From contig URLG01000081.1 of NCBI GenBank assembly GCA_900548535.1, positions 1 to 11,241 of the forward strand: a DNA stretch of 11,241 bases, in the 5' to 3' direction. The DNA is from Candidatus Segatella intestinihominis. Lineage in GTDB: Bacteria > Bacteroidota > Bacteroidia > Bacteroidales > Bacteroidaceae. Shown in pieces: positions 6,583 through 11,241 of this stretch (within the stretch, counting starts at the first letter, position 1; every line of letters starts with the position of its first letter). The translations under genes and the position numbers were made by a program. The notes below the pieces were generated by a model that ran no database searches, was not told the DNA's origin, and was given only the letters and a program-made list of their open reading frames with translations.

Positions 6583-7386
6583 TTATCGCAAGATTGTAAC
6601 AATCAAGGAAGCAAGCGAAATCAATGTACCTACAGCAGAGAACCACAATGTGGTAGAAGAACCGATGGCTGAGTTCTGTGCCTTCACCTTGTTAGGCTCA
6701 ACATAGATGACATCGTTCTGCTGGAGATAATAATATGGAGAGTTGATGATGTTGGCATCATTGAGGTTCAGACGGTGGATATGCTTCTCACCCTGTGCAT
6801 CCTCACGAATCAACATCACGTTCTCACGACGACCATAGATGGTCAAGTCGCCACACTGAGCCAAGGCCTCGATCACGCTCATCTTCTCCTGAGGAACGTA
6901 TACCACGCCTGGCTTGGTAACTTCTCCCGTTACCACTACTCGATAACTAGCCATTCTCACGGTAACGATAGGATTTTCGTTAGCAGAGAGATAAGGCTTT
7001 ACCTTATTCTTGATGAGGGTCTCTGCCTGGTTCTTGGTCAAACCACCTACATGCAGAGTACCTACGATAGGAAACTCGATGTTACCATTGTTGTCTACGA
7101 GATAGCCCTGCAAGCTACCACCTGATGTACTCAACTGTCCGCCCGTACCAATGGTCTGTGATACAGAGAGGTTGAATGGCATGGCTGCCTTTGGGTCGGT
7201 AGTGATCACGGTAATGGTAAGTTCGTCCTTAGGACCAATCTTAGCCTCGTAGAGCATCTTAGAAGCTGCTAAACTGATAGAATCTGCGTTTTGGAAATAA
7301 GCTACATTCTTAGTGCTTCCGCAACTGCCAAGCACCAAGATCATAGTCATAGCGACTACTGCTGCATAAATGATTTTTTTCATCAT
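6583..7386 (-). CDS. Wza-like polysaccharide biosynthesis/export lipoprotein
   Basis: This is an outer-membrane polysaccharide export (OPX) family lipoprotein, the Wza type that forms the exit channel for capsule or exopolysaccharide. With the ATG at 7386 it has 267 residues. A signal peptide ends in the lipobox LGSC, with lipidated Cys22. A Poly_export-type domain covers about 48-145 (AKIGPKDELTITV; the strand GNIEFPIVGTLHVGGLT). A SLBB-type domain covers about 148-232 (RVVVTGEVTKPGVVYVP; NDVIYVEP). A hydrophobic helix near 248-266 closes the chain. Two in-frame TTG codons precede the ATG, but an ATG is preferred; the adjacent ATG at 7383 (MKKII) is equally possible. The usual partner, a Wzc-like chain-length kinase, is absent from the window, and glmS lies 71 nt downstream. 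The gene has a strong Bacteroidota promoter of its own and probably carries glmS in the same transcript. Confidence 0.92.
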   Translation of the reverse strand: MMKKIIYAAVVAMTMILVLGSCGSTKNVAYFQNADSISLAASKMLYEAKIGPKDELTITVITTDPKAAMPFNLSVSQTIGTGGQLSTSGGSLQGYLVDNNGNIEFPIVGTLHVGGLTKNQAETLIKNKVKPYLSANENPIVTVRMASYRVVVTGEVTKPGVVYVPQEKMSVIEALAQCGDLTIYGRRENVMLIREDAQGEKHIHRLNLNDANIINSPYYYLQQNDVIYVEPNKVKAQNSAIGSSTTLWFSAVGTLISLASLIVTILR

Positions 7387-7410
7387 CAACAAATTTCGTT
7401 TTAAATTATC

Positions 7411-7456
7411 GGTGCAAAATTACAGCATTTTTTTGAAACTGCAAACATTTTGCACC
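7411..7456. repeat. 10-bp perfect inverted repeat bracketing the export-lipoprotein promoter
   Basis: GGTGCAAAAT (7411-7420) and ATTTTGCACC (7447-7456) are exact reverse complements separated by 26 bp. One arm overlaps the -7 box and the other abuts the upstream side of the -33 box, so the two arms enclose the promoter. This is the geometry of an operator for a dimeric regulator, or of a looped cruciform. Part of the match comes from the promoter word TTTTGCA itself. Confidence 0.6.
7415..7445 (-). promoter_or_regulatory. Bacteroidota-type promoter of the export lipoprotein (and probably glmS)
   Basis: On the minus strand TTTG (7445-7442) is followed after exactly 19 nt by TAATTTTG (7422-7415), matching TTTG-N19-TAnnTTTG. 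The -7 box ends 28 nt before the ATG at 7386, giving a leader of roughly 20 nt. Confidence 0.85.
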
Positions 7457-7474
7457 AATAATTGCTTAATTATT
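7457..7474. repeat. AT-rich 7-bp inverted repeat next to the promoter
   Basis: AATAATT (7457-7463) and AATTATT (7468-7474) are perfect complements around a GCTT loop and directly abut the promoter-flanking inverted repeat. Its composition makes a chance occurrence plausible in this AT-rich spacer. Confidence 0.4.
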
Positions 7475-7485
7475 CCATTTTTTAA

Positions 7486-7537
7486 GTATTTATCCGATTT
7501 TCTTACGTATTTTTCCGTATTTCCATCGGATAAACAC
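7486..7537. repeat. Inverted repeat downstream of pyruvate kinase
   Basis: TTTATCCGAT (7489-7498) and ATCGGATAAA (7525-7534) are perfect complements, extending to 12 of 13 pairs (7486-7498 with 7525-7537). The intervening 26 nt contain two further TACG/CGTA words. The repeat starts about 5 nt after the pyk stop codon on the minus strand. It lacks a T-run on the minus-strand side; the seven T residues lie on the plus-strand side at 7538-7544. It is therefore a poor intrinsic terminator for pyk, but could protect the 3' end or act as a protein-binding site. Confidence 0.5.
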
Positions 7538-7542
7538 TTTTT

Positions 7543-8994
7543 TTAATCTTCGATACCGTTAGAAGGAAGGTTGAAGGAGTAACTATTATCGAAGATCTTT
7601 CTCACCTTGTTGATCTCGACAAATGTGGTACCTCCACCCTCTCCGAAGCTACCGCTCAGGTAAGCGATCTTGTCTTCCTCCTGCAAGTAACCCTTCTGGC
7701 GCAACATACGTACCGCGGCGGTAAACATGGCCTTGGTAGAAACCTGATCCTTCTGATAGATTGGGATGATGCCATAACTCAAGTTCAACCAGCGCTGCAA
7801 CTTCTCCTTGTAGCAGATGGCGAGCACTGGGTTAGGACCACGGAACGCTGCCAAGTCGCGAGCTGTCTGACCGGTCTCACCATCAGTGATGATACCAGCC
7901 ACGCCAAGCTGCTTTGTAGCCTCGATGGCAGCGTGAGCCAAGAAGAGCTTCTGGTCTATCTTGCCATCTCCCATTGGGTTGATGTCGTTAAGAGGAGACT
8001 TGTCCTTCTCAGCCTGCTCGGCGATGCGAGCCATGGTCTGGACAGCCTCTACCGGATACTTACCGCTAGCAGTCTCGCCAGAAAGCATCAAGGCATCTGT
8101 GCGATAGAAGATAGCATTGGCGATATCTGTTACCTCGGCACGTGTAGGACGAGGATTCTTAATCATGGTATGGAGCATCTGCGTGGCTACGATAACTGGC
8201 TTCTGAGCCTTGACACACTTAGAGATGATGCGACGCTGGATACCTGGAATCTTCTCGATTGGCACCTCGATACCCAAGTCACCACGGGCAATCATGATAC
8301 CGTATGAAGCCTCGATAATCTCGTCGATATTATCTACACCCTCCTGGTTCTCTATCTTAGAGATAATCTTGATGTCGCTATGATGCTCGTCCAGAATATC
8401 CTGCACAGCCTTCACGTCGGCTGCATTGCGCACGAAAGAGTGAGCGATGAAGTCGATGTCGAGATCGATGGCAAGCAAAATGTTCTTGCGGTCTTTCTCG
8501 GTGAGCGCAGGCAAGTCGATGTGCTCACCAGGCACATTCACACTCTTGTGAGCGCCCAGCACGCCCTCGTTCTGCACCTCTGCCACGAGCATAGGTCCCT
8601 GGGCATCAATCACCTTCATGTCCAACTCGCCATCATCAAAGAGCAGGTCATCACCTACCTTTACGTCGGCAGCGATGTCTGGATAGCTCACGTTTACAAT
8701 GTCGTGAGAAGACTCCATCTCTGGACGTCCGAAGATCTTCACTACATCACCTATATTATAATGTATTGGCTCCTCTACACCAGTGGTACGCACCTCTGGA
8801 CCCTTAGTATCGATCATGATACCAATATGTGGAGACACGGCTCTAACGTTTTTTACAATCGTGCGAATACCGTCCTCTGTGGCATGTGCTGTGTTCATAC
8901 GAACCACGTTCATGCCAGCAAAAAAGAGTTTGCGGATGAAATCCTGATCGCATCTACGATCACTGATGGAAGCGACAATCTTTGTTTGTTTCAT
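7543..8994 (-). CDS. pyk: Pyruvate kinase
   Basis: Pyruvate kinase transfers phosphate from phosphoenolpyruvate to ADP in the last step of glycolysis. The protein is 483 residues, near the bacterial norm (about 470-480). The A domain carries RMNTAHA (32-38) and DTKGPE (62-67). The B lid covers about 72-165. Catalytic Lys213 and metal ligand Glu215 lie in SKIENQEG, Asp239 in ARGDLG, and Thr271 in ATQML, followed by NPRPTRAEVTD (280-290) and MLSGETASGKYP (303-314). A C domain covers about 350-480. Glu67 in DTKGPE corresponds to the glutamate of K+-dependent enzymes, yet the serine that helps bind K+ in the RxNFSH motif is Ala36 here. The usual TIGP near the N-terminus reads SISD (9-12), and QMLES reads QMLHT, with His275. 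A good promoter lies upstream. No classical effector site can be judged by eye. Confidence 0.96.
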   Translation of the reverse strand: MKQTKIVASISDRRCDQDFIRKLFFAGMNVVRMNTAHATEDGIRTIVKNVRAVSPHIGIMIDTKGPEVRTTGVEEPIHYNIGDVVKIFGRPEMESSHDIVNVSYPDIAADVKVGDDLLFDDGELDMKVIDAQGPMLVAEVQNEGVLGAHKSVNVPGEHIDLPALTEKDRKNILLAIDLDIDFIAHSFVRNAADVKAVQDILDEHHSDIKIISKIENQEGVDNIDEIIEASYGIMIARGDLGIEVPIEKIPGIQRRIISKCVKAQKPVIVATQMLHTMIKNPRPTRAEVTDIANAIFYRTDALMLSGETASGKYPVEAVQTMARIAEQAEKDKSPLNDINPMGDGKIDQKLFLAHAAIEATKQLGVAGIITDGETGQTARDLAAFRGPNPVLAICYKEKLQRWLNLSYGIIPIYQKDQVSTKAMFTAAVRMLRQKGYLQEEDKIAYLSGSFGEGGGTTFVEINKVRKIFDNSYSFNLPSNGIED

Positions 8995-9041
8995 TTTCTT
9001 TAATTACCTTATTGAATTATCTATATTCCCAAAATTTTCTG

Positions 9042-9073
9042 CAAAGATACAAAGAAAATCTGAAATACGCCAA
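9042..9073 (-). promoter_or_regulatory. Promoter of pyruvate kinase
   Basis: TATCTTTG (9049-9042, minus strand) matches the TAnnTTTG -7 box exactly. A TTGG (9073-9070), one base off TTTG, lies 20 nt upstream. The -7 box ends about 47 nt before the pyk ATG. The promoter sits directly after the lemA terminator, so pyk is probably an independent unit. Confidence 0.7.
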
Positions 9074-9092
9074 TTTTAACGCCATTAAATAC

Positions 9093-9141
9093 AAAAAAAA
9101 ATCTAACCATCGGCTTTACCGTCCGATTGGTTAGATTTTTT
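9093..9141 (-). terminator. Strong terminator of the TPM-lemA unit, possibly bidirectional
   Basis: Positions 9096-9113 pair with 9123-9141 over 18 bp, with a single bulged base at 9128 and a 9-nt loop. The core is ATCTAACC-ATCGG with CCGAT-GGTTAGAT. On the minus strand the stem runs into eight T residues (9100-9093), starting 18 nt after the lemA stop codon. The plus-strand side also ends in a run of T residues, so it could stop transcription both ways. Confidence 0.9.
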
Positions 9142-9159
9142 AGCTTATTATTTCCAGGC

Positions 9160-9744
9160 TTAGATGTCCAAGTCTGGAGCCTTCTCTGCCCCTGCCGCTG
9201 CTTCAAACTTAGGCATCACTGTGAAATTGAAGATGCCGGCTATCAGAGCATTCGGCATCTTTCTTACCGTCTGATTGTAGCTCTGCACAGCGTCGTTATA
9301 CTTACGGCGAGCCTCGCTGATGCGATTTTCCGTACCCTCCTCCTGTACCTGGAGAGCCTTGAAATTCTCGCTAGCCTTCAACTCAGGATAACGCTCTGCC
9401 ACTACCATCAACTTGGAGAAGGCGGCAGCCAACTCGCCCTGGGCGGCAGCATATTCCTTCAACTTAGCCTCGGTCAGATTGCTGGCATCGAGCTTTACCT
9501 GCCCCACTGCTGCACGAGCCTTGGTCACCTCGGCAAAGGTTTCCTTCTCATGTGCAGCGTATGCCTTCACAATCTTGGCTAGCTGTGGCATCATGTCGGC
9601 ACGACGCTGATATTGAGTCTGCACATTAGCCAACTCGGTGGTAGCCTGTTCCTGCTTCTCCACCATACCATTATAACCACTAAACACCCACAGCACGAGC
9701 ACTACCACTACGACTGCGGCGATAATCCATCCTTTTTTCTTCAT
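9160..9744 (-). CDS. lemA: LemA family protein
   Basis: This 194-residue protein matches the LemA family in length and layout. A short cytoplasmic KKK start leads into one membrane helix (about residues 5-22), and a long helical bundle follows outside the membrane. Family marks are YNGMVEKQEQ (24-33), QRRADMMPQL (46-55), AYAAHEKETF (62-71), ERYPELKASENF (117-128) and the glutamine/glutamate-rich helix ending in YNDAVQSYN (149-157). The biochemical role of LemA proteins is not established. They are widely found beside TPM-domain (YgcG-like) proteins, as here, where the TPM gene ends 118 nt upstream in the same direction. The two probably form one transcript closed by the terminator just after this gene. 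Confidence 0.95.
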   Translation of the reverse strand: MKKKGWIIAAVVVVVLVLWVFSGYNGMVEKQEQATTELANVQTQYQRRADMMPQLAKIVKAYAAHEKETFAEVTKARAAVGQVKLDASNLTEAKLKEYAAAQGELAAAFSKLMVVAERYPELKASENFKALQVQEEGTENRISEARRKYNDAVQSYNQTVRKMPNALIAGIFNFTVMPKFEAAAGAEKAPDLDI

Positions 9745-9786
9745 AATCTCAATTATTATTCTTTTTAATTATTTTCTTTAACAAAG

Positions 9787-9802
9787 CAGGTACAATCACC
9801 TG
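9787..9802. repeat. Short inverted repeat in the TPM-lemA spacer
   Basis: CAGGT (9787-9791) and ACCTG (9798-9802) are complementary around a 6-nt centre. The site lies midway in the 118-nt spacer between the TPM gene and lemA, about 45 nt before the lemA start. It may be a weak hairpin or binding site. I see no promoter consensus in this spacer. Confidence 0.35.
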
Positions 9803-9862
9803 ATTTTCACATATTAAATTCACAAGCAGGAAATTCCGGGAGGGCAGTTTTTTTTACCAGTC

Positions 9863-10693
9863 CTACCAGCTCACGCCCGAGCCTCCTCCACCGAAGCTTC
9901 CGCCACCGAAGGAGCCACCAGAGAAACCGCCACCAGAAGAGAATCCTCCTCCGCCGCCACCCATAAAGAAGGGTGGCATCCAGTCATCATCACGATGGCG
10001 ACGGGATTGTTGGCGCTTCTTATCTGGCGGTGTAGGCTTGATCCAGCCCATCTTCTCGCAGATATACCTTATTAAATAATAGAGCGGGATTCCGAAGCAG
10101 ATGAGGAGTGCCAATATGATGACGCCCCAGTCCTCATCACTGTTGACCGTACCCTCATCTACATCCTCCACTCCAGTCATTCCAGTTTTCACCTTATTAT
10201 ATATAGCACGGCTCACAGCAGGCACCGCCTCACCCGGTTCGCCCGCTTTCATATACTTCACGATGCAAGCCCTGCCAATATCATTGCAGTCCACATCCGT
10301 CAGTTCCCCCTCCAGTCCCATACCGGGAGCGATGAAAGCCTTGTGGTCTTCCACGGCAATGACGATGACCAAGCCTCGACGGCTCTTCTTGCTGCCCACG
10401 CCATACTTGTTGCCCACATCCTGCGCCATACGGAAAGCGTCTTGGTTGTCCACATGCCCCACAATGATGAGCACATTCTGCACACCACACTCCCATTTGA
10501 GCCTACCCAGGTAATAATTGGCAGAATCCTTCTGCTGCTTGGTAGCATATCCCTCGGGGTCGGACACATATTGCGTGGAATCTTGCAGGTAAGGAATGGG
10601 GATATTATCCGCCGTCCACACCTTCTGAGCAGCCATCGAAAGGGTGCCAAACACTACCACGAAGAAGAGTATATAAAACCTTATTTTTTTCAT
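9863..10693 (-). CDS. TPM-domain (YgcG-like) membrane protein with Gly-rich tail
   Basis: The 276-residue protein has an N-terminal signal peptide (MKKIRFYILFFVV..., cleavage probably after SMA at residues 19-21). A TPM domain follows at about 40-170 (LIIVGHVDN, 75-83; GLVIVIAVEDHKAFIAPG, 107-124; GPEG-like loop replaced by GMGLEGELTD, 124-133). A membrane helix lies at about 190-210, then a basic stretch (DKKRQQSRRHRDDD, 224-237), and the last 32 residues are Gly/Ser/Phe-rich, ending GSGVSW. The domain order and Gly-rich end are typical of YgcG-type TPM proteins, whose function is unsettled (the domain is linked to envelope quality control and, in plants, photosystem II repair). The chosen ATG at 10693 follows a promoter whose -7 box covers the upstream in-frame TTG at 10714, ruling that start out. 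It pairs with lemA downstream and diverges from HU. Confidence 0.92.
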   Translation of the reverse strand: MKKIRFYILFFVVVFGTLSMAAQKVWTADNIPIPYLQDSTQYVSDPEGYATKQQKDSANYYLGRLKWECGVQNVLIIVGHVDNQDAFRMAQDVGNKYGVGSKKSRRGLVIVIAVEDHKAFIAPGMGLEGELTDVDCNDIGRACIVKYMKAGEPGEAVPAVSRAIYNKVKTGMTGVEDVDEGTVNSDEDWGVIILALLICFGIPLYYLIRYICEKMGWIKPTPPDKKRQQSRRHRDDDWMPPFFMGGGGGGFSSGGGFSGGSFGGGSFGGGGSGVSW

Positions 10694-10711
10694 AAAAATC
10701 CAATTTTGGTG

Positions 10712-10743
10712 CAAAAATACGCAATAAAAACCTTATATGCAAA
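10712..10743 (-). promoter_or_regulatory. Promoter of the TPM-lemA unit
   Basis: On the minus strand TTTG (10743-10740) precedes TATTTTTG (10719-10712) by 20 nt, matching the Bacteroidota consensus. The -7 box ends 18 nt before the ATG at 10693, so the leader is very short, around a dozen nucleotides. Confidence 0.8.
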
Positions 10744-10754
10744 TACTTAGAGCA

Positions 10755-10772
10755 TTTTTTTTGCAAAAAAAA
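10755..10772. promoter_or_regulatory. 18-bp T8-GC-A8 palindrome between divergent promoters
   Basis: TTTTTTTTGCAAAAAAAA is a perfect palindrome centred at 10763.5. The -33 boxes of the divergent TPM (10740-10743) and HU (10783-10786) promoters lie symmetrically on either side, with their midpoint at 10763. A/T tracts upstream of -33 boxes could act as UP-like elements for both promoters or as a bent site bound by a nucleoid protein such as HU itself. The pattern is plain in the sequence; its function is inference. Confidence 0.6.
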
Positions 10773-10782
10773 GGTTAACAAT

Positions 10783-10813
10783 TTTGTTATATCATAAAAA
10801 ACTTGTATCTTTG
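10783..10813 (+). promoter_or_regulatory. Promoter of the HU gene
   Basis: TTTG (10783-10786) and TATCTTTG (10806-10813) are separated by exactly 19 nt, a full match to the Bacteroidota consensus. The -7 box ends 48 nt before the HU ATG. The leader is rich in A and T, with no Shine-Dalgarno sequence. Confidence 0.88.
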
Positions 10814-10861
10814 CACACCGATTTAAGATAAATAAGTTGAATAAATTAAAATATACAAGAA

Positions 10862-11146
10862 ATGACAAAAGCAGATATCATTAATGAAGTTTCGATGTCC
10901 ACAGGTATTCCTAAGAAGGAAGTAAGCATCGTAGTTGAGGCATTCATGGAAGAAGTGAAGAAGTGCCTCATCGAGAAGAAAGAGAGTGTTTTCATGCGTG
11001 GCTTCGGTAGCTTCAACATCAAGCACCGCGCTGAGAAGACAGCTCGTAACATCTCTAAGAACACCACCATCACCATCCCAGCTCACAATCAGCCAAGCTT
11101 CAAGCCATCTAAGAGCTTTATCGAGGAGATGATGAACGCTAAGTAA
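10862..11146 (+). CDS. HU/IHF-family DNA-binding protein
   Basis: At 94 residues this is a full-length HU-type nucleoid protein, which as a dimer bends DNA with two beta arms. MTKADIINEV (1-10) opens the helical dimerisation part. VFMRGFGSFNIKHR (43-56) is the conserved GFGSF saddle, and IPAHNQPSFKPSKSF (72-86) follows the arm. The arm tip reads RNISKNT (62-68) where standard HU/IHF proteins have RNPxTG, so the proline that intercalates into DNA is Ile64 here and the tip glycine is gone. I recall the same RNISKNT tip in Bacteroidales homologues, so this is probably a subfamily trait. The gene has its own promoter, diverges from the TPM gene, and probably carries the small basic ORF 50 nt downstream. 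Which HU paralogue it is cannot be told from sequence alone. Confidence 0.93.
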   Translation: MTKADIINEVSMSTGIPKKEVSIVVEAFMEEVKKCLIEKKESVFMRGFGSFNIKHRAEKTARNISKNTTITIPAHNQPSFKPSKSFIEEMMNAK

Positions 11147-11177
11147 TCAGAAGAGATAACATTATTATAATAACAAT

Positions 11178-11195
11178 ATTTTAAATTTTTAAAAT
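11178..11195 (+). other. AT-only hairpin in the small-ORF leader
   Basis: ATTTTAA (11178-11184) and TTAAAAT (11189-11195) are perfect complements around a 4-nt loop, one base before the ATG of the small ORF. An all A-U stem is weak, and A/T-rich leaders are normal in this phylum, so it may have no structural role. Confidence 0.35.
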
Positions 11196-11196
11196 C

Positions 11197-11241
11197 ATGC
11201 CAAACGGAAAGAAAAAGAAGGGCCACAAGATGGCTACTCAC
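11197..11241 (+). CDS. Very basic small protein, start of gene only (15 codons, cut by window edge)
   Basis: ATG at 11197 opens MPNGKKKKGHKMATH before the window ends. Five of 15 residues are lysine and two histidine. It lies 50 nt after the HU stop in the same direction, behind an A/T-rich leader like those of expressed genes in this window. From memory, Bacteroidales genomes carry a conserved ORF of about 30 residues beginning this way between HU and a ribonuclease G/E-type gene, often left unannotated because of its size. Such a lysine/histidine/arginine-rich mini-protein would fit a ribosome-associated or RNA-binding peptide, possibly one of the ribosomal proteins special to Bacteroidota. 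That role is inference, and a longer unrelated protein with this N-terminus cannot be excluded. Confidence 0.65.
   Translation, partial: MPNGKKKKGHKMATH

Noticed and set aside
7387..7392. Upstream TTG start codons for the export lipoprotein
   Set aside because: They add only two residues before MMKK. An ATG directly follows and gives a standard lipoprotein signal peptide.
7393..7542. A small RNA gene in the pyk-export lipoprotein spacer
   Set aside because: The three inverted repeats there are explained as promoter-flanking and 3'-end structures. No separate promoter plus terminator pair defines an RNA unit.
9021..9206. A 61-codon minus-strand frame downstream of lemA
   Set aside because: It runs through the lemA terminator hairpin and the pyk promoter and overlaps the lemA 3' end in another frame. 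No homology signal.
10694..10714. TTG start adding seven residues to the TPM protein
   Set aside because: The codon lies inside the -7 box of the promoter, so it would precede the transcript start. MKKIRFY is a normal signal-peptide start.
10823..11086. Minus-strand frames opposite HU
   Set aside because: Both are shadows of the HU gene, which has a full promoter and family motifs on the plus strand.

Overview
The window looks like chromosomal DNA from a member of the Bacteroidota, order Bacteroidales, most likely a Prevotella/Segatella-type gut species. Three things point there. Promoters fit the Bacteroidota consensus (TTTG, a spacer of about 19-20, then TAnnTTTG) upstream of four genes. 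Leaders are A/T-rich and lack Shine-Dalgarno sequences. The proteins are lineage-typical: a long PurF-like protein, a HU with the RNISKNT arm tip, and a tiny basic MPNGKKKK... ORF. Nearly all genes lie on the minus strand, and the window reads as conserved housekeeping DNA. I see no phage, insertion sequence, CRISPR array, toxin-antitoxin or tRNA/rRNA gene.

Layout from right to left, following minus-strand transcription. A TPM-domain membrane protein (10693-9863) and lemA (9744-9160) form an envelope pair ending in a strong hairpin terminator. Pyruvate kinase (8994-7543) follows with its own promoter. Next come a Wza-like capsule/exopolysaccharide export lipoprotein (7386-6583), with a clear promoter inside an inverted repeat, and glmS (6511-4607), which ends in a textbook terminator. 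After that terminator come a PurF-like amidotransferase (4480-2597), carA (2580-1492) and the first 451 codons of carB (from 1354, running off the left edge). On the plus strand at the right edge, diverging from the TPM gene, are a HU-family DNA-binding protein (10862-11146) and the first 15 codons of a very basic small protein (11197 on).

Functionally the left half is a block of glutamine-dependent amidotransferases. GlmS makes glucosamine-6-phosphate, the PurF-like protein has an Ntn glutaminase plus a phosphoribosyltransferase fold, and CarA/CarB make carbamoyl phosphate. The export lipoprotein directly upstream of glmS fits a link between amino-sugar supply and surface polysaccharide, but that is inference.

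No wholly new multi-gene system is evident. The items most worth a second look are: the small basic ORF after HU; the divergence of the PurF-like enzyme at its oxyanion hole and acceptor side; an 18-bp T8-GC-A8 palindrome centred between the TPM and HU promoters; the inverted repeat around the export-lipoprotein promoter; the heptad and 29-bp direct repeats between carA and carB; and the animal CAD-like character of CarA and CarB.
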